From Blastochloris sulfoviridis (GTDB lineage Bacteria > Pseudomonadota > Alphaproteobacteria > Rhizobiales > Xanthobacteraceae): a stretch of 64,000 nucleotides of DNA. The position numbers and the translations under genes were made by a program. Below the pieces are notes generated by a model. That model had not been told where the DNA came from and made no database searches. It saw only the letters and a list, made by a program, of their open reading frames with translations. This document shows, in pieces, positions 1 to 9,692 of this stretch. Within the stretch, counting starts at the first letter, position 1. Every line of letters starts with the position of its first letter. Location: positions 62,001 to 126,000 of the forward strand of contig NZ_VWPL01000002.1 of the NCBI RefSeq assembly GCF_008630065.1. Direction: 5' to 3'.

Positions 1-161
1 ACCTGAAACCGGTCCTGGAGGAAAGCGTCTATCTTGGCGCGACCGACGGGCCGCGCCGAACCGTCCAGATCGTGCTGCATGGCCGGCTTCGGACCAGCAC
101 GCGCATCCGCTGGACCTTCATCCGTACCGACGCCGGCATGGCTGCCGGCCGGCCTTCCTGA
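1..161 (+). CDS. C-terminal end of a heparinase II/III-like protein (partial)
   Basis: Only the last 52 codons are in the window. The frame opens at base 3 and stops with TGA at 159-161. The peptide contains LEESVYLGATDGPRRTVQIV followed by a short beta-rich tail with an IRW motif, which resembles the C-terminal beta domain of alphaproteobacterial heparinase II/III-like proteins. Such genes commonly sit directly upstream of purH in this group (recalled synteny). The 15-bp gap to purH suggests co-transcription. The catalytic domain is outside the window, so the family call rests on this short tail and the neighbour. Confidence 0.5.
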   Translation, partial: LKPVLEESVYLGATDGPRRTVQIVLHGRLRTSTRIRWTFIRTDAGMAAGRPS

Positions 162-176
162 TCAAGTGGTGTCTTA

Positions 177-1766
177 ATGCCTGACCGTATCCGCCCCATC
201 GGCCGCGCTCTTTTGTCCGTCTCGGACAAGACCGGTCTCGTCCCCTTCGCCCAGGCGCTGGCGTCGCGGGGCGTCACGCTGGTCTCGACCGGCGGCACGG
301 CCCAGGCGCTTAAAGAGGCCGGCATTCCGGTCACCGACGTCGCCGACGTCACCGGCTATCCGGAGATGATGGATGGGCGGGTGAAGACCCTGCACCCCAA
401 GATCCATGGCGGCCTCTTGGCCATCCGCGACGATGCCGCCCACGCCGCCGCCATGGCCGAGCACGGCATTCCGCCGATCGACCTCCTGGTGGTGTCGCTC
501 TATCCGTTCGAGGAGACGCTGGCCAAGGGCTCAGGCTTCGACGACTGCATCGAGAACATCGACATTGGCGGGCCGGCGATGATCCGCGCCGCCGCCAAGA
601 ACCATCCCGACGTGGCGGTGGTGGTCGATGTGTCCGACTACCAGACGGTGCTCGACGAGATCGAGGCCCACGGCGGCACCACGCTCGCCACCCGCAAGCG
701 GCTCGCCGCGCGCGCCTTCGCCCGCACCGGCGCCTATGACGCGGCGATTTCGACGTGGCTGCTCGCCGAGGTCGGCGAGACCACCCCGCCGTTCCGCGCC
801 GTCGGCGGCCGCCTCCTGCAGGGCCTGCGCTATGGTGAGAACCCGCACCAGTGGGCCGGCTTCTACCGCACCGGCGAGGTGCGCCCGGGCGTCGCCACCG
901 CCCGCCAGCTCCAGGGCAAGGAGCTCAGCTACAACAACATCAACGACACCGACGCCGCCTATGAGTGCATCGGCGAATTCTCGCCTGAGCGCACCCCGGC
1001 GGTGGTGATCGTCAAGCACGCCAATCCGTGCGGCGTCGCCGAGGCGCCGTCCTTGCTGGAGGCCTACCGCAAGGCGCTGATGTGCGATCCGGTTTCGGCC
1101 TATGGCGGCATCATTGCCGTCAACCGGCGTCTCGACGTCGCGACCGCGCGGGCGATTGCCGAAATCTTCACCGAGGTGGTGATCGCGCCGGAGGCAGACG
1201 ACGAGGCGATCGCAGTGTTCGCCGCCAAGAAGAATCTTCGCCTGTTGATCGCCGGGACGCTGCCCGACCCGCGTGCACGGGGACTCGTCGCCAAGACGGT
1301 CGCCGGCGGCCTGCTGGTGCAGTCGCGCGACAATGCGGTGGTCGACGACATGGATCTGAAGGTGGTCACCAAGCGCGCGCCGACCGCGGCGGAGTTCGAG
1401 GATCTCAAGTTTGCCTTCCGCGTCTGCAAGCACGTGAAGTCGAACACCATCATCTATGCCAAGGACCGCGCCACGGTGGGCATCGGCGCCGGCCAGATGA
1501 GCCGGGTCGATTCCGCCCGCATCGCCGCGCGCAAGGCGATCGACGCGGCCGAGATGGCCGGTTTGGTGGAGCCCTTGACCAAGGGCTGCGTGGTGGCGTC
1601 GGACGCCTTCTTCCCGTTCGCCGACGGCCTGATCGCGGCGGCGGAAGCGGGCGCCACGGCGGTGATCCAGCCCGGCGGCTCGATCCGCGACGCCGAGGTG
1701 ATTGCGGCGGCCGACGCGCGCGGCCTCGCCATGGTGCTCACCGGCACTCGGCATTTCCGGCATTGA
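177..1766 (+). CDS. purH: Bifunctional AICAR transformylase / IMP cyclohydrolase
   Basis: Catalyses the last two steps of purine synthesis in the cytosol: formylation of AICAR with 10-formyl-THF, then ring closure to IMP. The 529-residue length equals the usual PurH length. The N-terminal MGS-like cyclohydrolase domain (about residues 1-200) begins with [11 protein letters not shown] and contains STGGTA and [10 protein letters not shown]. The C-terminal transformylase domain contains [14 protein letters not shown], the catalytic KHANPCG segment and KHVKSNTI. It ends GTRHFRH, as PurH proteins normally do. No strong Shine-Dalgarno is visible before the ATG, consistent with read-through from the gene 15 bp upstream. 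Nothing is missing or broken. Confidence 0.97.
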   Translation: MPDRIRPIGRALLSVSDKTGLVPFAQALASRGVTLVSTGGTAQALKEAGIPVTDVADVTGYPEMMDGRVKTLHPKIHGGLLAIRDDAAHAAAMAEHGIPPIDLLVVSLYPFEETLAKGSGFDDCIENIDIGGPAMIRAAAKNHPDVAVVVDVSDYQTVLDEIEAHGGTTLATRKRLAARAFARTGAYDAAISTWLLAEVGETTPPFRAVGGRLLQGLRYGENPHQWAGFYRTGEVRPGVATARQLQGKELSYNNINDTDAAYECIGEFSPERTPAVVIVKHANPCGVAEAPSLLEAYRKALMCDPVSAYGGIIAVNRRLDVATARAIAEIFTEVVIAPEADDEAIAVFAAKKNLRLLIAGTLPDPRARGLVAKTVAGGLLVQSRDNAVVDDMDLKVVTKRAPTAAEFEDLKFAFRVCKHVKSNTIIYAKDRATVGIGAGQMSRVDSARIAARKAIDAAEMAGLVEPLTKGCVVASDAFFPFADGLIAAAEAGATAVIQPGGSIRDAEVIAAADARGLAMVLTGTRHFRH

Positions 1767-1900
1767 TCTGAAGCGCTGTCGCCCCGGGCGAGGCTTCAGC
1801 CGAGACCCGGGGCCGTAAGCAGAAAGGGGCCGGTTCTGCGGACGATCCCGGCTCGCGCGGCTTCGCCGCTTGGCCGGGATGACGTCAAGACGTCCTGCTG

Positions 1901-2018
1901 TTTCCGGGAGATCACTTCGTGATCCCGGAAGCGAACTCGCCGAAAACCCTTGTTCGACAACGGGATTTTCGGCGATCGGAATACGGCTCGAAGGCTTGGT
2001 CAGCCGGAAACCGTCTCA
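1901..2018. repeat. Composite palindromic element, copy 1 (modules A-B-C)
   Basis: Three consecutive inverted repeats lie between purH and the convergent MFS gene. Module A has a GGGAGATCAC/GTGATCCCGG-type stem, module B pairs GCCGAAAACCC with CGGGATTTTCGGC, and module C runs from ATACGG to CCGGAAACCGTCTCA. The last three bases, TCA, are the reverse complement of the TGA stop of the MFS gene. The same three-module arrangement recurs near 16.95, 44.9, 46.9, 52.4, 53.65, 54.33 and 61.33 kb. Confidence 0.7.
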
Positions 2019-3404
2019 CCCCCGCGCCAGCTCCGGCGGCTCGACCCGTGCCAGCAGCGCCATTCCCACCGCGAAGAACGCGACCAGCACCGAGATGCCG
2101 AGCCGCTGGCTCAATGTCACCGCGGTGACGAGGCCGACAAGGAAAGGCCCGGCGAACGAGGTGAGCTTGCCCGACAGCGAGAACAGGCCGAAGAACTGGC
2201 CGATGTCGTGGGCGGGGGCGAGCTGCGCCAGAAGGGCGCGCGAGGAGGCCTGCACGGGACCTGCGGCGGCCCCGATCAGCAGGCCGAAGGCGACGTAGAG
2301 CCGCTCGGGCAGCGAGTCGTAGAGGCCGTGGCCGGGGGCTGAGGGCTCGACCGGGATGACGAACAGCACGAAGTCGCGGCCGACCGACAGCACCAGCACG
2401 CTGGCGAGCGCCAGCACCGCGAGGCCGCCGAGGATCACCGGCTTCGGCCCCAGCCGGTCGTCGAGCCAGCCGCCGATGAGCGCGCCCGCCGTGCCGGTGA
2501 TGGTGAGCAGGATGCCGAACACCCCAAGCTCCACCGCGCTCCAGCCGAAGGTGCCGGCGGCATAGATGCCGCCGAAGGCGAACAGCGCGATCAGTCCGTC
2601 GGTGTAGATCATGTTGGCGGCGAGGAAGGTCAGCACGTTGCGGTGGGTGCGCACGTGGCCGATCGTCCGGCGCAGCCCGATGAAGCCCTGGCGCACCGCG
2701 GCGCGCAGCGGCAGCTCGCGCGGCGCATCGGGCGTGAACAGGAACATCGGGATCACGAACACCGCGAACCACGCCGCCGCGAGGGGGCCGGTGAGGCGCT
2801 CGCCCTCGCGGGTGGCGGCATCGAGGCCGAAGGCGGGGGCGTGGCCGAGCAGGGTCAGGCCGGTGGTGGGGTCGGCGGCGAGGAAGCCCAGCGTCAGGAA
2901 CAGGCTGACCAGCCCGCCGACATAGCCCACCGCCCAGCCGGTGCCCGACAGCCGGCCGAGCCTCTCGGGCGGCACCACCCGCGGCATCATCGCATTGTTG
3001 AAGGTCTGGGCGAACTCGGCGCCGATGGTGCCGAGCGCGAAGGCGGCGAGCCCCAGCGTCACGGCGGCCGGCGCGCCGGGCGCCACCCACCACAATGAAA
3101 TCGCGGCGAGGCACATCAGCCCGCCGAAAGCGGCAACCCACGGCTTCTTGGGCCCGCCGGCATCGGCGATGGCGCCGAGCGCCGGCGACAGAAGGGCGAT
3201 GCAAAGGCCGGCCGCGCCGGTGGCGAACCCCCACAGCGCCTGGCCGGTGGCGGGGTCGGGCGCCACGGCGGACGCGAAATAGGGGGCGAAGACGAAGGTG
3301 GTGACGAGGGTGAAGAAGGGCTGGCCGGCCCAGTCGAACAGGAGCCAGCCGAACACCCCGGCCGGGCCGGCATAGCCGCGCTCGGCCGGGGTGGCAGCGG
3401 TCAT
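2016..3404 (-). CDS. MFS transporter, UMF1/Atg22-like
   Basis: A 462-residue inner-membrane protein with about 12 hydrophobic segments. The N-terminus reads [20 protein letters not shown] followed by FAPYF, the typical opening of the UMF1 (Atg22-like) branch of the major facilitator superfamily. A conserved loop [14 protein letters not shown]-like segment follows TM4. The substrate of bacterial members is not established. The ATG overlaps the ppa stop codon by 4 bp (ATGA at 3401-3404), so the two genes are translationally coupled, with ppa upstream. The stop codon lies inside a palindromic element. Family confidence is good; function is unassigned. Confidence 0.85.
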   Translation of the reverse strand: MTAATPAERGYAGPAGVFGWLLFDWAGQPFFTLVTTFVFAPYFASAVAPDPATGQALWGFATGAAGLCIALLSPALGAIADAGGPKKPWVAAFGGLMCLAAISLWWVAPGAPAAVTLGLAAFALGTIGAEFAQTFNNAMMPRVVPPERLGRLSGTGWAVGYVGGLVSLFLTLGFLAADPTTGLTLLGHAPAFGLDAATREGERLTGPLAAAWFAVFVIPMFLFTPDAPRELPLRAAVRQGFIGLRRTIGHVRTHRNVLTFLAANMIYTDGLIALFAFGGIYAAGTFGWSAVELGVFGILLTITGTAGALIGGWLDDRLGPKPVILGGLAVLALASVLVLSVGRDFVLFVIPVEPSAPGHGLYDSLPERLYVAFGLLIGAAAGPVQASSRALLAQLAPAHDIGQFFGLFSLSGKLTSFAGPFLVGLVTAVTLSQRLGISVLVAFFAVGMALLARVEPPELARG

Positions 3405-3943
3405 TTACCGGCCTTGTCCTGCCGGTAGCGCTCGATCGATTCGAGGATCAGCTTGTGGGCCTCCTCGCGGTCGCCCCAGCGGACCACCTTGACCCACTTG
3501 CCGGGCTCCAGGTCCTTGTAGTGCTCGAAGAAGTGCCGGATCTGCTGGCGGGCGATCTCGGTGAGGTCGGTGTAGTGGCGGATCTGCTCGTAGCGCGGCG
3601 TCAGCTTGGGCGTCGGCACCGCGATGATCTTCTCGTCGTGGCCGGATTCGTCCTCCATCAGCAGCACGCCGATCGGCCGCACCGCCATGATCGCGCCGGG
3701 GATGATGGCGCGCTGGTTGGCGACCAGGACGTCGATCGGGTCGCCGTCGTCCGACAAGGTGTGCGGGATGAAGCCGTAGTTTCCAGGATAGTGCATGGAG
3801 GTGTAGAGGAACCGGTCCACCACCAGCGTACCGGAGGCCTTGTCCAGCTCGTATTTGATCGGCTCGCCGCCGGTTGGCACCTCGATCACGACATTGACCT
3901 CGTAGGGCACGTTGTCGCCGACCGATATCGCATCGATGCGCAT
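3401..3943 (-). CDS. ppa: Inorganic pyrophosphatase (family I)
   Basis: Hydrolyses cytosolic pyrophosphate to phosphate and so pulls biosynthetic reactions forward. The 180-residue product carries the family I pattern: YELDK near the N-terminus, [11 protein letters not shown], and the metal-binding signature DGDPIDVLV. The ATG at 3943 is chosen because AAGGAG lies 8 nt upstream; an in-frame start 51 bp further up lacks a good site. It is the first gene of a two-gene unit with the MFS transporter, which starts within the ppa stop codon. Length and motifs are ordinary for bacterial Ppa. Confidence 0.97.
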   Translation of the reverse strand: MRIDAISVGDNVPYEVNVVIEVPTGGEPIKYELDKASGTLVVDRFLYTSMHYPGNYGFIPHTLSDDGDPIDVLVANQRAIIPGAIMAVRPIGVLLMEDESGHDEKIIAVPTPKLTPRYEQIRHYTDLTEIARQQIRHFFEHYKDLEPGKWVKVVRWGDREEAHKLILESIERYRQDKAGK

Positions 3944-4203
3944 GGGAATCTCCTTGTCCGCGCCTCTTCTATGGGGACGGCCGGTCGCGGACAATCATCA
4001 AGAGGGCTGACGGCCGCTCGCCTTGGCGGCGAGCCGGCGATCAGATCATCGCGGTATGACTGGGACATAAAGGCGCGCAGACTGCGGCGCGCGTCCCAGT
4101 CGCGCGGCGGCTGCATCGGATCGCGGGTGCATCGGGCAACGGGCGAGAGGTGCCGGAGGCGTTCTCCCGGCCGGGAGCCGGGCGTTCCGATTCGCTTGGC
4201 CCC

Positions 4204-4229
4204 GCTTATCCGGCCCGTTTATCCGGCCC
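4204..4229. repeat. 13-bp tandem duplication over the GNAT stop codon
   Basis: Two adjacent 13-mers, GCTTATCCGGCCC (4204-4216) and GTTTATCCGGCCC (4217-4229), differ at one base. The second contains the TAA stop of the minus-strand GNAT gene and the first repeats it downstream, out of frame. Similar stop-spanning duplications occur at four other genes here. Confidence 0.75.
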
Positions 4230-4728
4230 AGGCGAACGCCACCTTGTCGAGCACCTGGGTGCCGAAGGTCTCCGACGACCGGGCGACCGCGCGGCCGCCG
4301 AGCGCCCGGTAGAAGCCGGTCGCGTAGTCGTTGTCGGAGAGCGCCCACACCACGGTGGAGGCGAGCCCGTTGCTCGTCAGGTCGCGCCGGGCGTGGCTGA
4401 ACAGCCGGCGTCCGAACCCCAGGCCCTGGAACTCCGGTTTCAGATAGAGCTCATAGACCTCGCCGGCATAGGGCAGGCTCTTGGCGCGGTTGCGGCCGTA
4501 ATTGGCGTAGCCGGCAACCGAGTCGCCGAACATGATCAGCGAGATGCGCGAGCCCCGGCGCACGGCGGTCTCCCACCACGCCGGGCCGCGGCGATTGATG
4601 AGCCGCTCCAGCTCGATGCCGGGGATCAGCCCGCGATAGGCGGCCCGCCAGGCCTCGTCGTGGGCCTCCGCCAGGGCCTGTGCATCCTGAGGACGCGCGC
4701 GTCGGATTTCGATGGTGCTCGTCGACAT
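4219..4728 (-). CDS. GNAT-family N-acetyltransferase
   Basis: A predicted cytosolic acetyl-CoA-dependent N-acetyltransferase of 169 residues; the acceptor is unknown. The fold markers are visible: an N-terminal IEIRRARPQDAQALAEAH beta-alpha unit, a central YELYLKPEFQGLGFGRRLF segment carrying the acetyl-CoA loop (Q-x-x-G-x-G/R type), and a C-terminal NDYATGFYRALGGR motif. ATG 4728 begins the conserved domain; the open frame continues far upstream but only over the antisense of the next gene. It is transcribed divergently from the site-2 protease gene across a 237-bp region with a CtrA-like site. Confidence 0.88.
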   Translation of the reverse strand: MSTSTIEIRRARPQDAQALAEAHDEAWRAAYRGLIPGIELERLINRRGPAWWETAVRRGSRISLIMFGDSVAGYANYGRNRAKSLPYAGEVYELYLKPEFQGLGFGRRLFSHARRDLTSNGLASTVVWALSDNDYATGFYRALGGRAVARSSETFGTQVLDKVAFAWAG

Positions 4729-4772
4729 GGGCAGATCGAAGCACGGCGGCCGGCGCTCTTCAAGAAGGATCG

Positions 4773-4787
4773 TTAACAGACAGTTAA
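4773..4787. promoter_or_regulatory. Candidate CtrA binding site (TTAA-N7-TTAA)
   Basis: The bases read TTAACAGACAGTTAA, an exact match to the full CtrA consensus TTAA-N7-TTAA of alphaproteobacteria. It lies 45 bp upstream of the GNAT start and 178 bp upstream of the site-2 protease start, in their shared divergent region. In DNA this rich in G+C such a match is uncommon. Which gene it serves cannot be told from sequence alone. Confidence 0.5.
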
Positions 4788-4965
4788 TGGTCGCACGCCG
4801 GCCCGATCCGGCCGGGATACCGCGGTACCGCGCAAGGGCCTGCCCGCGCCGGGCGCCGAAGGGGGCCCGCGCCCATCGCACAAACCTCAGGCCTTGCCTA
4901 TCTATTGGAGAGCTCTGGAAAACGCCGCCGGCGGGCGCGGCAGGTGACGCAACAGGAGGTTCGGC

Positions 4966-6063
4966 ATGTCCTGGTCCATCCCGATCGGCACCATTGCGGG
5001 CACCGTGGTGCGGGTTCACCTGACATTCCTGATCCTGCTCGCCTGGATCGGCATCGCCGGCTACGCGGCGGGGGGCTCGGCCGAGGCGCTGGCGTCGCTG
5101 ACCTTCGTCGTGCTGCTGTTCGCCTGCGTGGTGGCGCATGAGTTCGGCCACATCTTCGCCGCCCGGCGCTACGGCATCCGCACGCCGGACGTGACGCTGC
5201 TGCCGATCGGCGGGGTGGCAAATCTGGAGCGCATTCCCGAAAAGCCCAGCGAGGAGCTGGTGGTGGCGCTGGCCGGGCCGGCGGTGAACCTGGCGATCGG
5301 CATCATCCTGATGCTGGCGATGGGGTCGGTGACCGACCTCAGCCACCTCGCCCATATCGAGAATGCGGGCGCGAGCCTGGTGGCGCGGCTGGCCGCGGCC
5401 AATCTGTTCCTCGCCGTGTTCAACATGATCCCGGCCTTCCCGATGGACGGCGGGCGGGTGCTGCGGGCGCTGCTCGCCAGCCGCATGGGCTATGCGCGGG
5501 CCACCGCCACGGCCGCCTCGGTCGGCCAGGGGGTGGCCTATCTGCTCGGCTTCCTCGGCCTGTTCTTCAACCCGCTTTTGATCTTCATCGCCATCTTCGT
5601 CTATCTCGCCGCGACGGCGGAGGCGCAGGACGTGGCGCTGCGCGACGCGACGCGCGGCCTGCCGGTCGCCTCGGCGATGATCACCAAGTTCGAGTCGCTC
5701 TTGCCCAACGCCACCGTCGACCGGGCGGTGGACGAGCTGATTCGCACCAGCCAGAAGGAGTTTCCGGTGGTCGACGGGGCGGGGCGCCTGCGCGGCCTGA
5801 TCACCCGCGAGGCGATGGTGGCGGCGCTGCGCGAGGGCGGCGGCACGACGCCGGTGATCGAGGTGATGATCGAGATTCCGGTGGTCCATTGCCGGGCGCC
5901 GCTGCAGGCCGCCCTGCAGCGGCTGCGCACAGAGCAGGCGCCGGCCCTGGGCGTGGTCGATGACGACGAGCGGCTGGTTGGCCTCGTGACGCCCGAGAAT
6001 GTCGGCGAGATGATGCTGATCCGCAGCGTGCGGCCCGAGCGGCAATTGCCGCGGGCGGCGTGA
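4966..6063 (+). CDS. Site-2 protease (M50) with paired CBS domains, paralogue 1
   Basis: A 365-residue membrane metalloprotease of the S2P/RseP-like family. The zinc motif HEFGH is at residues 58-62 and the third ligand lies in NMIPAFPMDGGR (Asp161). About five or six membrane segments fill residues 15-215; two CBS motifs follow (about 225-350), which in this subfamily are thought to bind adenine nucleotides. AGGAGG lies 6 nt before the ATG. The natural substrate is unknown; S2Ps usually cleave membrane-anchored regulators. It is followed by a close paralogue 220 bp downstream, so the pair arose by tandem duplication. A CtrA-like site lies upstream. Confidence 0.93.
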   Translation: MSWSIPIGTIAGTVVRVHLTFLILLAWIGIAGYAAGGSAEALASLTFVVLLFACVVAHEFGHIFAARRYGIRTPDVTLLPIGGVANLERIPEKPSEELVVALAGPAVNLAIGIILMLAMGSVTDLSHLAHIENAGASLVARLAAANLFLAVFNMIPAFPMDGGRVLRALLASRMGYARATATAASVGQGVAYLLGFLGLFFNPLLIFIAIFVYLAATAEAQDVALRDATRGLPVASAMITKFESLLPNATVDRAVDELIRTSQKEFPVVDGAGRLRGLITREAMVAALREGGGTTPVIEVMIEIPVVHCRAPLQAALQRLRTEQAPALGVVDDDERLVGLVTPENVGEMMLIRSVRPERQLPRAA

Positions 6064-6283
6064 GGGCGGGGCCGGCGCGGCCCGATTGCCGGCCCTGAGG
6101 CCGGGTAAGGTCCTGCGCCGGCACGCATTCTTGAACTCGGCCGGCCGTCTCGGCCGCGGATGCGGCAATTGTGCCGTACAATCAAGAAATTGTGCGCGAA
6201 CGATTCCGGTCCTTACCAGGGCTCACCAGCGTTGCCAGTTTGGAATGAACCCGGCAAAGTGTCGGGTACGGGAGAGACGAGGC

Positions 6284-7390
6284 ATGGTCTGGTCTTTTGC
6301 GCTCGGCAGGATCGCTGGCACGGTCGTTCGGATTCATCTGACGTTCGTGCTGCTGCTCGCGGCCGTCGCCATCGCCGGCTTCGTGGTCGGCGGCCTCGCC
6401 GAGGCGGCCGATGCGCTCACCTTCGTCATCCTGCTGTTCGCCTGCGTGGTGGCGCACGAGTTCGGCCACATCTTCGCTGCCCGCCGCTACGGCATCTTCA
6501 CCCCGGACGTCACCGTGCTGCCGATCGGCGGGCTGGCGACGCTGGAGCGCATGCCCGAGAAATCCGGCGAGGAGCTGGTGGTGGCGCTGGCCGGTCCGGC
6601 CATCAATGTGGCGATCGCCGGTATTTTGGTGCTGGTCATGGTCGGGATGCACGACATCCGCTCGGCCGACCAGATCCTGAGCCCCGGCGGCAGCATGCTC
6701 GGGCGGCTCACGCTGGCCAATCTCGTCGTCGCCGGCTTCAACCTCATCCCGGCTTTCCCGATGGATGGCGGGCGGGTGCTGCGGGCGCTGCTCGCCACTC
6801 GCATGAGCTATCCCGGCGCCACCACGGCGGCGGCCTGGATCGGCCGCGTGGTGGCGGTGCCGCTCGCCATCTTCGGCGCTTTCTACAACCCGCTGCTGGT
6901 GGTCGTGGCGGTGTTCGTGCTGATCGCCGCCAAGGCGGAATCCTACGACGTGACGCTGACGCATGCGGCGCGCGGCTTGCCGGTGGAAGCCACCATGATC
7001 ACCAAGTTCGAGAGCCTGCAGGCCCACGCCACGCTCGGCCGGGCGGTGGACGAGCTTCTGCGCACCAGCCAGAAGGAGTTCCCGGTCGTCGACGGCGCCG
7101 GCCAGCTCAAGGGCTTCCTCACCCGCAAGGCCATGCTGGGGGCGCTGCGCCGCACAGGCGGCACCGCGCCGGTGACCAGCGTGATGACCCAGGTGCCCAC
7201 CGTCCACCACCGCGCGCCGCTCGACTCCGTCCTCAAGCGGCTGCGACAGCGGCACATTCCGGCGCTCGGCGTGGTGGACGACGACCAGCGCCTGATCGGC
7301 CTGGTGACGCCGGACAATGTTCGCCGGCTGATGCAGGTGCGCTCCGCCTGGCCCAAGGAGCGCCGGGCCGGCTGGCTGCACGCGGCCTAG
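6284..7390 (+). CDS. Site-2 protease (M50) with paired CBS domains, paralogue 2
   Basis: A 368-residue paralogue of the preceding gene with the same architecture: HEFGH in TM2, a NLIPAFPMDGGRVLRALL motif, hydrophobic core, then two CBS motifs with the shared stretch RTSQKEFPVVDGAG. ATG 6284 is chosen because GGAGAG sits 7 nt upstream and the protein then aligns with paralogue 1 from its first residues; an upstream in-frame start would add an unrelated basic leader. Both copies keep all catalytic residues, so both should be active. The periplasmic or loop region after the second motif differs most, suggesting separate substrates or regulation. Confidence 0.92.
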   Translation: MVWSFALGRIAGTVVRIHLTFVLLLAAVAIAGFVVGGLAEAADALTFVILLFACVVAHEFGHIFAARRYGIFTPDVTVLPIGGLATLERMPEKSGEELVVALAGPAINVAIAGILVLVMVGMHDIRSADQILSPGGSMLGRLTLANLVVAGFNLIPAFPMDGGRVLRALLATRMSYPGATTAAAWIGRVVAVPLAIFGAFYNPLLVVVAVFVLIAAKAESYDVTLTHAARGLPVEATMITKFESLQAHATLGRAVDELLRTSQKEFPVVDGAGQLKGFLTRKAMLGALRRTGGTAPVTSVMTQVPTVHHRAPLDSVLKRLRQRHIPALGVVDDDQRLIGLVTPDNVRRLMQVRSAWPKERRAGWLHAA

Positions 7391-7439
7391 GGCCGGCTTG
7401 GTTGGGCGCAGGGTTAGCTTGGACCTAGGGCCGGCTTGG
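7386..7439. repeat. Direct repeat spanning the stop codon of paralogue 2
   Basis: CCTAGGGCCGGCTTGG occurs at 7386-7401, where it contains the TAG stop, and again at 7424-7439. A looser third relative follows (GAGCTTGGGCCGG). The spacing is 38 bp. Confidence 0.65.
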
Positions 7440-7622
7440 GCAGAGGGCGAGCTTGGGCCGGTTTCGGCACGGCGTCATTGAACCGTCGCCCGCGGTCGGC
7501 TAAGCCGGGCGGTGAAACTTCCACCTCGTCCGCCGCGACGCGCGCCCGTCGGCTCCGCCGATGCCGGCGCGGCCCGCCGCGCGTGCCGGGCGCCGCCCAA
7601 GTCCTTTGCCGAAAGACCTTTC

Positions 7623-9455
<1,833 letters not shown>

Positions 9456-9502
9456 GGCGGAGTCCGGGCGATCGACGTCCATTGCGGCTGCCCGGGAGCC
9501 CG

Positions 9503-9664
9503 CTTCCTTCCCTCTCCCCTTGTGGGAGAGGGTGGCGAGACTGAGCGTCAGCGAGGTCGAGCCGGGTGAGGGGTTGCTTCAAGCCGGCACCGTGTCACCC
9601 CTCACCCGCCTCGCGATCTGATGATCGCTCGGCACCCTCTCCCGCAAGGGGAGAGGGAAGGAAG
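9503..9664. repeat. 162-bp nested inverted repeat between convergent typA and ecm
   Basis: The outer arms are CTTCCTTCCCTCTCCCC... at 9503 and its complement ending at 9664; each arm contains its own CCCTCTCCC/GGGAGAGGG hairpin (9510-9532 and about 9635-9657). The inner arms GGGTGAGGGGT (9564-9574) and ACCCCTCACCC (9597-9607) also pair. No open frame of note lies inside. The position suggests a bidirectional transcription barrier or a MITE-like remnant. CCCTCTCCC-type repeats are widespread in proteobacterial genomes. Confidence 0.75.
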
Positions 9665-9692
9665 GGGCGCGAGTTCCTCACTGGAAGCCGAA

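Noticed and set aside
4729-6168. Long minus-strand extension upstream of the GNAT gene
   Set aside because: It is the mirror frame of the site-2 protease gene, rich in H, R, Q and P; the acetyltransferase homology begins only at 4728.
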